Source: Mycetocola spongiae (GTDB taxonomy: Bacteria; Actinomycetota; Actinomycetes; Actinomycetales; Microbacteriaceae). Taken from it: a stretch of 64,000 nt of DNA. The stretch is taken from NCBI RefSeq assembly GCF_020424085.1, contig NZ_CP080203.1:1860001-1924000 (forward strand), read 5' to 3'. Of the stretch, positions 1 to 8,787 are shown in pieces. The position numbers and the translations under genes are program-made. Position 1 is the stretch's first letter. Each line of letters opens with the position of its first letter. The notes beneath the pieces were generated by a model. It was given only the letters and a program-made list of their open reading frames with translations, did no database searches and was not told the DNA's origin.

Positions 1-654
1 CTCAAGCCCGTTGAGTACGCCTCCGACCAGTCCAGCTACCTCGCCGGCTACCTCGCCGCCGCCTATAGCAAGACCAAGGTCATCGGCACCTATGCCGGAC
101 TGAACGTCCCCGCCGTCACCATCTTCATGGACGGCTACTACTACGGAGCCAAGGCCTGGGAGAAGGAGACCGGCACGCCGATCACCGTCGTCGGCTATGA
201 CCCCGCCAATAAGGACGCCGGAGACTACGTCGGAAACTTCGCCGACTCCGGTAAGGCCAAGTCGATCAGCGCCGGTCAGCTCGAAAAGGGCGCCGACGTG
301 ATTTACCCCGTGGCCGGCGGCCTGTTCAGCGCCACCTCGGAGGCCATCAAGGAGTCCGGTAAGGACGCCGTATTCATCGGTGTGGATAAGGACATCGCCG
401 TCACCAGCCCCGAGTACGCCGATCAGGTACTCGTCTCGGTTGAGAAGCGCATGACCGACGCCGTCTACGACGTCATCAAGGAGACCCTCGATAAGGGCTT
501 CAACTCGGAGCCCTACCTCGGAACCCTCGCCAATAAGGGAACCGTGCTCTCCTCCTTCCACAAGTTCGAGGATAAGGTCTCCCCCGAGATCGTTGCCTCG
601 CTGAAGAAGATCGAAGAGGGCATCATCGACGGAAGCATCGACCCCCTGAAGTAG
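1..654 (+). CDS. BMP-family nucleoside ABC transporter substrate-binding lipoprotein, C-terminal part
   Basis: The reading frame is open from the first base of the window and ends in TAG; the visible 217 residues are the C-terminal two thirds of a basic-membrane-protein (BMP/PnrA-like) family protein, so signal peptide and lipobox lie upstream. BMP proteins bind nucleosides outside the membrane and deliver them to an ABC permease. Seen: family-like stretches such as VEYASDQSSYLAGYLAA near the start and VIYPVAGG around residue 100, plus the lysine-rich end typical of the family. It is followed by a two-domain ATPase, two permeases and cytidine deaminase, which strongly supports nucleoside as substrate. 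The internal ATG at 127 is not the true start. Confidence 0.93.
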   Translation, partial: LKPVEYASDQSSYLAGYLAAAYSKTKVIGTYAGLNVPAVTIFMDGYYYGAKAWEKETGTPITVVGYDPANKDAGDYVGNFADSGKAKSISAGQLEKGADVIYPVAGGLFSATSEAIKESGKDAVFIGVDKDIAVTSPEYADQVLVSVEKRMTDAVYDVIKETLDKGFNSEPYLGTLANKGTVLSSFHKFEDKVSPEIVASLKKIEEGIIDGSIDPLK

Positions 655-683
655 TATTTCTTTCGGCCGGTTTAAGCCTGAAG

Positions 684-715
684 GTTGCGGGGTGCGAGTA
701 ATCGCGCCCCGCAAC
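684..715 (+). other. Intercistronic stem-loop between binding protein and ATPase genes
   Basis: A 9-bp perfect stem (GTTGCGGGG at 684-692 with CCCCGCAAC at 707-715) continues inward with a further 4-bp GCGA/TCGC pairing and a GTAA loop. There is no T tract directly behind it, so I read it as a 3' stabilising or attenuating hairpin that lets the binding protein be made in excess over the membrane parts, a common arrangement in ABC operons (inference). Confidence 0.55.
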
Positions 716-773
716 ACCTGGCTAAACCCTCCATTTTTCTCCCTCCCCCCACCCACCCGCTTGAGAAATACGG

Positions 774-2279
774 ATGAGCATGAAACTTGAACTGCGCGGC
801 ATAACCAAGCGCTTCGGGGCCCTCGTCGCCAACGATCACATCAATTTGACCGTTGAGCCCGGGGAAATCCACTGTCTGCTTGGAGAGAACGGCGCCGGTA
901 AATCGACGCTGATGAACGTACTGTACGGCCTATACCGTGCCGAGGAAGGCGATATCCTCCTCGACGATACCGTTGTGAAATTCGAGGGCCCGGGCGATGC
1001 CATGGCCGCCGGAATCGGAATGGTCCACCAGCACTTCATGCTGATCCCCGTCTTCACCGTCGCCGAGAACGTGATGCTCGGACACGAGCCCACCAAATCC
1101 GGTGGCCGCCTCGACCTCCCCGCCGCCCGCGCCCTCGTGCGCGAGATCTCCGGACGCTTCGGCTTTGAAATCGACCCCGATGCCGTGGTCGAGGACCTGC
1201 CCGTGGGCGCCCAGCAGCGCGTGGAGATCATCAAGGCACTCGCCCGCGACGCCAAGATCCTGGTACTGGATGAGCCCACCGCCGTGCTCACGCCGCAGGA
1301 AACCGATGAGCTCATGAACATCATGAAGCAGCTCGCCGCGGCCGGTACCTCCATCGTTTTTATTACCCATAAGCTGCGCGAGGTGCGCGAGGTGGCCAAC
1401 CGGATCACCGTGATCCGCCTCGGCAAGATCGTGGGCACCGCCGATCCGAAGAGCTCCTCCACCGAGCTGGCCTCCCTCATGGTGGGCCGCGCGGTGGACC
1501 TGACCGTGCATAAGGAACCGGCCAAGCCGGGTGCCGATGCGCTGGTGGTCAGCGATCTGACCATCGTGGACGCCGACGGTGTTCCGCTGCTGGATAAGGT
1601 GTCCTTCACCATCCGCGCGGGCGAGGTCCTCGCGATTGCCGGTGTTGAGGGCAATGGCCAGACCCAGCTCACCGAGTCGATCCTGGGCCTGCGCCACGGC
1701 GTGCAGGGCTCGATTAAGCTTGATGATCGCGAGATCCTCGGCAAGTCCGTGCGCGAGGTCCTCGAGGCCGGCGTGGGTTTTGTGCCCGAGGACCGCAAGA
1801 AGGACGGCCTGGTGGCCGAGTTCTCGGTGGCCGAGAACCTCATGCTCGACCGCAGCTATGGCGAGCCCTTCTCCAAGGCCGCAACCATCAAGGGCGGTTA
1901 TCTGCAGACCTTCGCGCGCGATGCGATCAAGGAATTTGATATCCGCACGCAGGGCACCGAGACGCTTGCCGGACGCCTGAGTGGTGGTAACCAGCAGAAG
2001 GTGGTGCTCGCCCGCGAGCTGGCCCGCGATCTGCGCCTGTTTATCGCCTCGCAGCCCACGCGTGGGCTCGACGTGGGCTCGATTGAATTTGTCCACGACC
2101 GCATTATCGCCACGCGCGATGCCGGCTGCCCCGTGCTGATCGTCTCCACCGAGCTCGACGAGGTGGTGGGCCTGGCCGACCGCATCGCCGTGATGTATCG
2201 CGGAAAGATCGTGGGCATCGTCCCGGCCGATACCTCGCGCGCGACCCTCGGCGAAATGATGGCGGGAATCGCCGCATGA
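774..2279 (+). CDS. Nucleoside ABC transporter ATP-binding protein (two NBDs)
   Basis: A 501-residue double ATPase of the YufO/NupO type that powers BMP-dependent nucleoside import. First nucleotide-binding domain: Walker [10 protein letters not shown] at residues 37-45 and a degenerate signature LPVGAQQRV. The second domain has a canonical signature [15 protein letters not shown] but a weak P-loop (GVEGNGQTQ), and its Walker B region reads ASQPTRGLD instead of DEPT, as is usual for this family. The protein sits on the inner face of the membrane. ATG at 774 is used; a second ATG two codons later is equally possible. It ends in ATGA, where a tiny open frame begins. Confidence 0.95.
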   Translation: MSMKLELRGITKRFGALVANDHINLTVEPGEIHCLLGENGAGKSTLMNVLYGLYRAEEGDILLDDTVVKFEGPGDAMAAGIGMVHQHFMLIPVFTVAENVMLGHEPTKSGGRLDLPAARALVREISGRFGFEIDPDAVVEDLPVGAQQRVEIIKALARDAKILVLDEPTAVLTPQETDELMNIMKQLAAAGTSIVFITHKLREVREVANRITVIRLGKIVGTADPKSSSTELASLMVGRAVDLTVHKEPAKPGADALVVSDLTIVDADGVPLLDKVSFTIRAGEVLAIAGVEGNGQTQLTESILGLRHGVQGSIKLDDREILGKSVREVLEAGVGFVPEDRKKDGLVAEFSVAENLMLDRSYGEPFSKAATIKGGYLQTFARDAIKEFDIRTQGTETLAGRLSGGNQQKVVLARELARDLRLFIASQPTRGLDVGSIEFVHDRIIATRDAGCPVLIVSTELDEVVGLADRIAVMYRGKIVGIVPADTSRATLGEMMAGIAA

Positions 2280-2332
2280 GCCACTCCACCTCCCCCGTCC
2301 CCGGAATCCAGACAGCGGGTATCCCAGCATGA
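2276..2332 (+). CDS. Possible 18-residue bridging ORF between ATPase and permease
   Basis: An ATG overlaps the ATPase stop (ATGA at 2276-2279) and opens an 18-codon frame whose TGA overlaps the ATG of the permease (ATGA at 2329-2332). The peptide is Ser/Pro-rich and resembles nothing known to me. Its only plausible role is to carry ribosomes across the 49-base gap so that the permease, which lacks an obvious Shine-Dalgarno sequence, is translationally coupled. It may equally be chance. Confidence 0.3.
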   Translation: MSHSTSPVPGIQTAGIPA

Positions 2333-3639
2333 CCGAGAATAACCCCGTCCCGGGCACCGTCGCCGAGGCGACCGGCCCGGCACCCGAGAAGCGCCGCGGC
2401 CGCCGCGGCGCCCCCCACGTCCACGAATCGCACCTCGTCTCGCAGATCCTGCGCGAGATCATGGGCGGCGGTGCCGTGCGCACCATCCTCGCAATCTTCT
2501 GCGGATTTGTGGTCGGGGCGATCCTGATCGCCGCAACCAATGAGGACGTCATCGAGGCCGCGGGCTATTTCTTCCAGCGCCCCGGGGATACCCTCGGTGC
2601 CGCCTGGACCGCGATCAGCAACGGCTATGGTGCCCTGTTCCGCGGTTCGATCTATAACGCCGACGCCCCCGATTTTGCGCGCGCCATTCGCCCGTTCACC
2701 GAGACCCTGCGCCTGGGTGCCCCGCTGATCGCGGCCGGCCTCGGCATCTCGCTGAGCTTCCGCGTGGGCCTGTTTAACATCGGTGGTAAGGGCCAGCTCC
2801 TGATCGGTGTGGCCTTCGCCAGCTATGCCTCGTTTGCGTGGCCCCTGCCCTATGGCATCCACCTGATCGTGGCCGTGGTCTTTGGTATCCTCGGTGCCGC
2901 CCTCTGGGGTTCGATCGTGGGTCTGCTCAAGGCCACCACCGGCGCCCACGAGGTGATCGTCACGATCATGCTGAACTACGTAGCCTTTAACCTCGTGACC
3001 TATCTGATGCGCTCGGGCTTCCTGCACGATCCCGCCGCCGGCGGCCACGCGCAGACCACCGCCCCGCTGCCCAGCGCCCAGCTGCCGCAGATCCTCGGCC
3101 CCGAGTATCCGCTGCACGCCGGGTTCCTGATTGTGCTCGCCGCCACCATCTTCTACTGGTGGCTCATGGAGCGCTCGACCATCGGATATCGCTTCCGTGC
3201 CGTGGGTATCAACCCCGATGCCGCGCGCACAGCCGGCATGAACGTGCCGCGCATCTATGTGCTCGCGATGGCCTCGAGTGCCGCGTTTGTTGGTATCGCC
3301 GGCGTGAACCAGACCCTCGGTCGCTCGACCGGTGTGACCCCCACGATCGACGCCGGTATCGGCTTCGACGGCATCACCGTGGCCCTGCTGGGTGGCGGTG
3401 GCGCGGTGGGTATCTTCTTCGCCGGCCTGCTCTTCGGGGCGATGAAGGCCGGTAGCCCCACGATGCAGATCGCCGAGGTCTCCCCCGAGGTTCTGCTGGT
3501 GGTTCAGGGCGTGATCGTGTTGTTCATCGCCGCCCCGCCGCTCGTGCGGGCCATCTTTAGACTCCCGAGCGCCAGCCCGGACGGACCGATCAGGTCCTTC
3601 TGGCGCGGCCTGACCAGCAGGAAGAGTGACGGCAAATGA
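2329..3639 (+). CDS. Nucleoside ABC transporter permease, first subunit
   Basis: A 436-residue integral membrane protein of the BPD_transp_2 (LivHM-like) superfamily, YufP/NupP type. The N-terminal about 45 residues are hydrophilic and cytoplasmic, followed by a first membrane segment and then, after a loop of about 80 residues, the core bundle with the conserved stretch SFRVGLFNIGGKGQLLIG and the EAA-like loop GYRFRAVGINPDAARTAGM. It pairs with the next gene to form the channel. Stop and start of the next gene overlap (ATGA), so the genes are translationally coupled. The start is placed at 2329 because the frame upstream has no good start and the 18-codon ORF ends exactly there. Confidence 0.94.
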   Translation: MTENNPVPGTVAEATGPAPEKRRGRRGAPHVHESHLVSQILREIMGGGAVRTILAIFCGFVVGAILIAATNEDVIEAAGYFFQRPGDTLGAAWTAISNGYGALFRGSIYNADAPDFARAIRPFTETLRLGAPLIAAGLGISLSFRVGLFNIGGKGQLLIGVAFASYASFAWPLPYGIHLIVAVVFGILGAALWGSIVGLLKATTGAHEVIVTIMLNYVAFNLVTYLMRSGFLHDPAAGGHAQTTAPLPSAQLPQILGPEYPLHAGFLIVLAATIFYWWLMERSTIGYRFRAVGINPDAARTAGMNVPRIYVLAMASSAAFVGIAGVNQTLGRSTGVTPTIDAGIGFDGITVALLGGGGAVGIFFAGLLFGAMKAGSPTMQIAEVSPEVLLVVQGVIVLFIAAPPLVRAIFRLPSASPDGPIRSFWRGLTSRKSDGK

Positions 3640-4919
3640 GCGCCACGACCGTAACCCCGTCCACCGAGCCGGCCCAGGCCACGCGCCCGGTACCGCGCAC
3701 CTGGAAGACCGCCATCTCGCTGGCCGTTTTTGCCCTGCTCGGGCTGATCGCCTTCGGTGTGCTCGGAGCCTCCAAGCCCGTCACATTCACCTGGACCGGT
3801 CGCGATACCGGTGTCACGCTGCCCGAGACGGTCGCGAACTCGCAGACCCTCGGCGTGGTCACGGGCATCCTGATGCTCGCGATCACCGCCTTCTCGGTCT
3901 GGCGCACCTGGAACCGGGTGAAGACCCCGGTCTGGGCGATTGTGCTCTTTGGCCTGCTGTTTATCACCGCGCTGCTCGCCTCGGTCGGGGCGGATGGCAC
4001 GGTTCCCGTGATCTATCTGGCCACCGGTGCGCTGTCCTTCGCGGTGCCCGTGGTCTTTGGTGCTCTCGCCGGCGTGCTCGGTGAGCGCGTGGGTGTGGTG
4101 AATATCGCGATCGAGGGTCAGCTGCTGATGGGCGCGTTCCTCGCGGCCGTGATCGGCTCGATCACCGGCAACCTGTTCCTCGGCATCGCCGCGGCCATGG
4201 TGGCCGGGGCGCTCGTGGCGATGGTGCTTGCAGCGTTCTCGATCCGCTATCTGGTGGATCAGATCATCGTGGGTGTGGTGCTGAACGTGCTGGTGGCCGG
4301 CATCACGAGCTTCTTCTACTCGGCCGTGCTCACGCAGAACTCCAAGGAGACCAACTTCCCGGGAACCCTGCCGTTCCTGCCGATCCCGGGCCTCTCGCAG
4401 ATCCCCGTGATCGGTCCGATCTTCTTTGATCACCGCATCACCACCTATGCCATGTTTATCCTCGTGCCGGTGGTGGGCTTCATCCTCTACCGCACCCGCA
4501 TCGGCCTGCGCCTGCGCGCGGTGGGTGAGCACCCGCTCGCCGCCGATACCGTGGGTATCAACGTGAACCGCACCCGCTTCTGGGTGATGACCCTCTCCGG
4601 CCTGCTGGCCGGCCTGGGTGGTGCCGCGCTCACGATCGGTAGCGTGGGGCCCTTCGTCCGGGATATGAGCGCCGGCCAGGGATATATCGCCCTCGCCTGT
4701 GTGATCCTCGGCCGCTGGAACCCGTGGTACGCATCGATCGCCGCACTCCTCTTTGGTTTCTCCCGTATCTTCCAGGTATGGGCGGGACAGTCGGGGTCGG
4801 CCATTCCCGCCGACTTCATCGAAATGATCCCCTATGTGGTCACGCTGATCGCCGTTGCCGGTTTTGTGGGCAAATCGGTGGGTCCCGCGGCGGCCGGAAA
4901 GGCATACGTAAAGCAATGA
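3636..4919 (+). CDS. Nucleoside ABC transporter permease, second subunit
   Basis: A 427-residue membrane protein of the same superfamily (YufQ/NupQ type). Diagnostic stretches are GERVGVVNIAIEGQLLMGAF in the core and the cytoplasmic coupling loop GLRLRAVGEHPLAADTVGINV. About ten hydrophobic segments are visible, with two near the N-terminus preceding the core bundle. It overlaps the upstream permease and the downstream cytidine deaminase by four bases (ATGA at both ends), so the five genes from the binding protein to cdd form one operon. Confidence 0.94.
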   Translation: MSATTVTPSTEPAQATRPVPRTWKTAISLAVFALLGLIAFGVLGASKPVTFTWTGRDTGVTLPETVANSQTLGVVTGILMLAITAFSVWRTWNRVKTPVWAIVLFGLLFITALLASVGADGTVPVIYLATGALSFAVPVVFGALAGVLGERVGVVNIAIEGQLLMGAFLAAVIGSITGNLFLGIAAAMVAGALVAMVLAAFSIRYLVDQIIVGVVLNVLVAGITSFFYSAVLTQNSKETNFPGTLPFLPIPGLSQIPVIGPIFFDHRITTYAMFILVPVVGFILYRTRIGLRLRAVGEHPLAADTVGINVNRTRFWVMTLSGLLAGLGGAALTIGSVGPFVRDMSAGQGYIALACVILGRWNPWYASIAALLFGFSRIFQVWAGQSGSAIPADFIEMIPYVVTLIAVAGFVGKSVGPAAAGKAYVKQ

Positions 4920-5350
4920 CCACCAATATCACCCCGCAGGTCCGCACCGAGGACGTGGACTGGCCCGCGCTGCGCGCCGCCGCAATTGCCGCCAAGGAAA
5001 ACGCGTATGTGCCGTACTCGCACTTCCCGGTGGGCGCCGCGGCACTCGTGGACGATGGTCGCATCGTTCCCGGCTGCAACGTGGAGAATGCCTCCTATGG
5101 CATCGGCCTGTGTGCCGAGTGCGCGATCACCTCGGGCCTCATGATGACCGGCGGCGGCAAGCTGCTCGCGATGGTCTGCGTGGACGGCTCGGGCAACGCA
5201 CTGATGCCCTGTGGCCGCTGCCGCCAGCTGCTCTTTGAGCACTCCGCCCCCGGAATGCTGATCGAATCCAGCACCGGGCCCGTCACCATCGAGGCGCTCC
5301 TGCCCGATGCGTTTGGCCCGCGCGACCTCGAAAACTACGCCGCCAACTAG
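4916..5350 (+). CDS. cdd: Cytidine deaminase
   Basis: A 144-residue homotetramer-type cytidine deaminase converting cytidine and deoxycytidine to uridine and deoxyuridine with release of ammonia. Zinc ligands and catalytic glutamate are visible: CNVENASYG near residues 54-62, CAE with Cys66 and Glu68, and PCGRCRQ with Cys99 and Cys102. The length is close to the usual 130-140. Its place as last gene of a nucleoside importer operon, coupled by an ATGA overlap, fits a salvage pathway in which imported cytidine is deaminated at once. Confidence 0.97.
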   Translation: MTTNITPQVRTEDVDWPALRAAAIAAKENAYVPYSHFPVGAAALVDDGRIVPGCNVENASYGIGLCAECAITSGLMMTGGGKLLAMVCVDGSGNALMPCGRCRQLLFEHSAPGMLIESSTGPVTIEALLPDAFGPRDLENYAAN

Positions 5351-5367
5351 CGCCCGGTTTTCCCCCG

Positions 5368-5418
5368 GACCGGCCCCCGCTCCCCTCGTATTGAGGGGAG
5401 CGGGGGCCGGTCTTTTTT
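5368..5418 (+). terminator. Strong intrinsic terminator of the nucleoside operon
   Basis: A 19-bp perfect stem starting GACCGGCCCCCGCTCCCCT, a 7-base loop, and the complementary arm ending at 5412, followed directly by six T residues. It closes the nucleoside uptake operon. Confidence 0.93.
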
Positions 5419-5498
5419 CTCCCGGGCGGCGATCGGGGCGCGGGCGTGTAGTGTCGGGACTACGGGGTCGCCTCCCGACCCCAAAGACGGGAACCACT

Positions 5499-6665
5499 AT
5501 GACTGTCCACAGTCACCCTGCCCTCCTGGGGGTGATCGGCCGTTCCGGAAAAACCGATGAGCGCCGACTCCCCCTCCACCCCGAGCATTTTGAGCGGATC
5601 GACCCGGGCCTGCGCGCCCGGATGATCATCGAAACCGGCTATGGCGCCGAGTTTGGTCTGCACGATGCCGATCTGCGCGGCTATGGCCTGCGCGTGGCCC
5701 CGCGCGAGGAACTCATCGCGGCGGCCGATATTATCCTGCTGCCCAAACCCCAGGCCGCGGACCTGCGCGAGCTGCGCCCGGGCCAGGTGCTCTGGGGATG
5801 GCCACACTGCGTGCAGGATCCCGAGGTCACCCAGATCGCGATTGATCGCCGCCTTACGCTGATCGCATTTGAGGCGATGTATCACGGCAGCGAGCCCGGC
5901 GGGCTGCATGTATTTCATAAAAATAACGAGCTGGCCGGATATTCCTCGGTGCTGCATGCACTCAGCCTGATCGGGGTCAGCGGCGATTATGGCCGGCGGC
6001 TCTCGGCCACGGTGATCGGCTTTGGCTCCACCGCGCGCGGGGCGGTGACCGCGCTGAAGGCGCAGGGCATCCACGATGTCCGGGTGCTCACCCATCGCCG
6101 CGTGGCGGCCGTGGCCGCACCGATCCACTCGGCCGAGATATTCCAATTTGACCACGATGAGGAGCCGCTGCACGGCGAGGTCCTCACCGAGGACGCCGGC
6201 CGGGTGCCGCTCGCGGCGTTCCTCGCCGAGAGCGATATCGTGGTCAACTGCATCCTGCAGGACCCCAACTCCCCGCTGATGTTCCTGGAGGATGCCGATC
6301 TGGAACGCTTCCGCCCCGGGAGCCTGATCGTGGATGTGTCCTGCGATGAGGGCATGGGCTTTTCCTGGGCCCGGCCCACGTCCTTTAGGGACCCCATGTT
6401 CCGGGTGGGATCAAATATTGGCTATTACGCGGTGGATCACAGCCCCTCCTGGCTCTGGAACTCCGCCACCTGGGAGATCAGCGAGGCCGTCCTGCCGTTC
6501 CTCGATACGATCCTGGGCGGACCCGAGGCCTGGGCCGCGGAGGACACCGTGGCGCGGGCGATCGAGATCCGCGACGGGGTCATCCTGAACCCGGCGATCA
6601 CCGAGTTCCAGAATCGCTCGGCCGCCTATCCGCACCCCGTGCTGCTCCCGGTGACCCCGGCCTAG
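5499..6665 (+). CDS. N5-(carboxyethyl)ornithine synthase-like / alanine dehydrogenase-fold oxidoreductase
   Basis: A 388-residue protein of the alanine dehydrogenase/pyridine nucleotide transhydrogenase fold. The N-terminal half begins with the family pattern LLGVIGRSGKTDERRLPLHP; residues about 145-160 contain HVFHKNNELAGYSSVLH; the dinucleotide site VIGFGSTARGAV follows near residue 170. The combination resembles N5-(carboxyethyl)ornithine synthases, which condense pyruvate with a basic amino acid using NADPH. The upstream frame is open, but the ATG at 5499 matches the family N-terminus. It stands alone between two terminated units. The substrate cannot be fixed from sequence; an opine-type or saccharopine-type activity is also possible. 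Confidence 0.7.
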   Translation: MTVHSHPALLGVIGRSGKTDERRLPLHPEHFERIDPGLRARMIIETGYGAEFGLHDADLRGYGLRVAPREELIAAADIILLPKPQAADLRELRPGQVLWGWPHCVQDPEVTQIAIDRRLTLIAFEAMYHGSEPGGLHVFHKNNELAGYSSVLHALSLIGVSGDYGRRLSATVIGFGSTARGAVTALKAQGIHDVRVLTHRRVAAVAAPIHSAEIFQFDHDEEPLHGEVLTEDAGRVPLAAFLAESDIVVNCILQDPNSPLMFLEDADLERFRPGSLIVDVSCDEGMGFSWARPTSFRDPMFRVGSNIGYYAVDHSPSWLWNSATWEISEAVLPFLDTILGGPEAWAAEDTVARAIEIRDGVILNPAITEFQNRSAAYPHPVLLPVTPA

Positions 6666-6751
6666 CACCCCGCCACGCCCGGGATTCCCCCCGGAACCGC
6701 CCCGATCGGAGCCTAAAAGCCCCGGTCAGGGCGGCCGCGAGCGAATACCGC

Positions 6752-6785
6752 TTGACTCGCTCTGGGGGTCGGAGGAGTCTAGAGA
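6752..6785 (+). promoter_or_regulatory. Tentative promoter upstream of hydroxyacyl-CoA dehydrogenase gene
   Basis: The 186 bases between the two genes hold a good -35-like TTGACT at 6752-6757; TAGAGA at 6780-6785 could be the -10, but the 22-base spacer is too long for a standard promoter. A Shine-Dalgarno-like AGAAAGG lies upstream of the ATG at 6852. The elements are seen; their use is a guess. Confidence 0.25.
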
Positions 6786-6851
6786 TTACAGATGTAGTGG
6801 ATTAGCATTTGCCCTACATAACTTGTGCGGTAAGAAAGGTCTTTTTCCACC

Positions 6852-7703
6852 ATGAAGAATGTAACCGTCCTCGGCACCGGAGTCCTCGGCTCCCAGATCG
6901 CCTATCAGACCGCCTTCCACGGTTTCTCCGTGGTGGCCTATGACATCAACGATGAGGTACTCGAGAAGGCCAAGAAGCGCTTCGCCGAACTCGCCACCAT
7001 CTACGTGGCCGAACTGCCCGGCGCGACCCGCGAACAGGCCGATGCCGCGCTGGCCAATATCTCCTATTCCGCCGATCTGGCCGCGGCCGTATCCGACGCC
7101 GATCTTGTCATCGAGGCCGTCCCGGAGAACCTCGAGCTGAAGCGCTCGATCTATACCACCCTCGGCGAGGTCGCCCCCGCCAAGACCATCTTTGCCACCA
7201 ACTCCTCCACGCTGCTGCCGAGCGACCTCAAGGGCTTCACCGGCCGCCCGGAGAAATTCCTCGCGCTGCACTTTGCCAACCACGTATGGAAGCAGAATAC
7301 CGCCGAGGTGATGGGCACCACGGATACCGATCCCGCGATCTTCGCCGAGGTGGTGGACTTCGCCTCGCGGATCGGAATGGTCCCGATCGAGATCAAGAAG
7401 GAGAAGGCGGGCTATCTGCTGAACTCCCTGCTGGTACCGTTCCTGGACGCCGCGGGCGCCCTGGTGGCCGGCGGCTATGCCGAGCCCGAGACGATCGATA
7501 AGACCTGGCGCATCGGCACCGGCGCACCGCTGGGACCATTCCAGATTTACGATATCGTGGGCCTCACCACCGCCTATAACATCTCTTCAGCGGGCGGACC
7601 CGAGCAGAAGAAATTCGCCGAGTACCTGAAGGAAAACTATATCGATAAGGGCAAGCTGGGAACCAGCACGGGCGAGGGATTTTATAAGTACCCCTCGGCC
7701 TAG
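6852..7703 (+). CDS. 3-hydroxyacyl-CoA dehydrogenase family protein
   Basis: A 283-residue single-function NAD-dependent dehydrogenase of the HBD/FadB-like type. The Rossmann motif GTGVLG is at residues 8-13; the acidic residue that selects NAD is Asp31 (VVAYD); the catalytic dyad region is LALHFANHVWKQNTAEVM with His140. In typical family members the segment reads HFFNPV, so the active-site loop is of a divergent subtype. It would oxidise an L-3-hydroxyacyl-CoA or a small hydroxy acid. It has no fatty-acid oxidation genes beside it and is closed by its own terminator. Confidence 0.85.
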   Translation: MKNVTVLGTGVLGSQIAYQTAFHGFSVVAYDINDEVLEKAKKRFAELATIYVAELPGATREQADAALANISYSADLAAAVSDADLVIEAVPENLELKRSIYTTLGEVAPAKTIFATNSSTLLPSDLKGFTGRPEKFLALHFANHVWKQNTAEVMGTTDTDPAIFAEVVDFASRIGMVPIEIKKEKAGYLLNSLLVPFLDAAGALVAGGYAEPETIDKTWRIGTGAPLGPFQIYDIVGLTTAYNISSAGGPEQKKFAEYLKENYIDKGKLGTSTGEGFYKYPSA

Positions 7704-7721
7704 GCCACCGCACCCCAAGCG

Positions 7722-7764
7722 CACCGCGGGCCCCCGGATTTCCGGGGGCCCGCGGTGTTATTTT
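7722..7764 (+). terminator. Intrinsic terminator between convergent genes
   Basis: A 17-bp perfect stem (CACCGCGGGCCCCCGGA and its complement ending at 7757) with a 2-base centre, followed by TTATTTT. It ends the dehydrogenase transcript and separates it from the minus-strand siderophore permease gene, whose stop is at 7768. Confidence 0.88.
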
Positions 7765-7767
7765 CGG

Positions 7768-8787
7768 CTAGCGGCCGGAGCCGGGCCGCCCCTCGCGCGC
7801 GAGTAACCAGATCAGGTAGATACCGCCCACACAGACCGTGACCAGCCCCACGGGCAGCTGCACGGGGGCAAACGCGCGCTGGGCGATCAGATCGCTCAGC
7901 ACCAGCAAAAATGCCCCCATGCAGGCCGCGGGCAGCAACCGAATCCCCGCGCCGCCGGTCAGGCGCTTGGCCAGCTGCGGGGCCACCAGCGCGATAAACG
8001 CGATGGGCCCGGCCACCGCGGTGACCGCGGCCGTCAGCAGAACCGCCAGCACCACCAGGAGCAGGCGGCTGCGCTCGGTGCGCACGCCGAGCGAGGCCGC
8101 GGAGTCATCCCCGAGCTCCAGCATCCCGAGGGTACGGGCCGAGGCCAGGGTGAGGATTAATACCGGAATAAGCACCGCGGCGGCCGGCAGCACCTGCGCC
8201 CAGGACACCCCGCCGAGCGAGCCCGCACCCCAGACCGCGGCGGCCATTGCCACCTCGATCTCCGCGCGCAGCACCAGCCACTGGTTAAAGGCCGCGAGGG
8301 CCGCGCTGATGCCGATACCCACGAGGATCAGCCGGAAGCCGTGGGAACCGCGCCGCCACGCGAGCAGATATACCGCGAGGGCCGTGAGCAGCCCGCCGAT
8401 CAGCGCGCCAACCGCGGTATTCAGGTAGCTGCCACCAAAGAGAACCAGCGCGATCAGGGCCCCGGTATAGGCCCCCGTGCTGAAGCCAATCACATCCGGG
8501 CTTCCCAGCGGGTTGCGGGTGAGGGATTGGAAAACACCGCCGCTGACGCCCAGCGCCGCCCCAAAGATCAGGGCGGCGGCCGCGCGGGGGGCGCGCCACT
8601 GCAGGACGATCGAGTTTTCCAGACCCTCCCCGCCGCCAAAAAGCACGCGCAGCACGCGCGCAAAACTCAGCGGATAATCGCCGCTGCCGATCACCACAAC
8701 CGCGACGGCGAGTGCGCCACAGATCAGGGCCAGGCAGATCAGCGCCTCGCGCCTGCCGCCGCCGAGCCGGAGCCGGGGCGCGCTCAT
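7768..8787 (-). CDS. Iron-siderophore ABC transporter permease (FecCD family), second
   Basis: A 339-residue membrane permease of the FecCD/BtuC family with about ten hydrophobic segments. Family signatures are seen: RAPRAAAALIFGAALGVSG, followed by QSLTRNPLGSPDVIGFSTGA, and near the end GPIAFIALVAPQLAKRLTGG. It forms a heterodimer with the permease encoded just upstream, with which it overlaps by four bases. No ATPase gene is next to the pair, so the energising subunit must be encoded elsewhere. Confidence 0.94.
   Translation of the reverse strand: MSAPRLRLGGGRREALICLALICGALAVAVVVIGSGDYPLSFARVLRVLFGGGEGLENSIVLQWRAPRAAAALIFGAALGVSGGVFQSLTRNPLGSPDVIGFSTGAYTGALIALVLFGGSYLNTAVGALIGGLLTALAVYLLAWRRGSHGFRLILVGIGISAALAAFNQWLVLRAEIEVAMAAAVWGAGSLGGVSWAQVLPAAAVLIPVLILTLASARTLGMLELGDDSAASLGVRTERSRLLLVVLAVLLTAAVTAVAGPIAFIALVAPQLAKRLTGGAGIRLLPAACMGAFLLVLSDLIAQRAFAPVQLPVGLVTVCVGGIYLIWLLAREGRPGSGR

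Noticed and set aside
930-2552. 540-codon minus-strand open frame opposite the nucleoside ATPase
   Set aside because: His/Gly/Asp-rich shadow of a high-GC gene; the plus strand has all ABC motifs.
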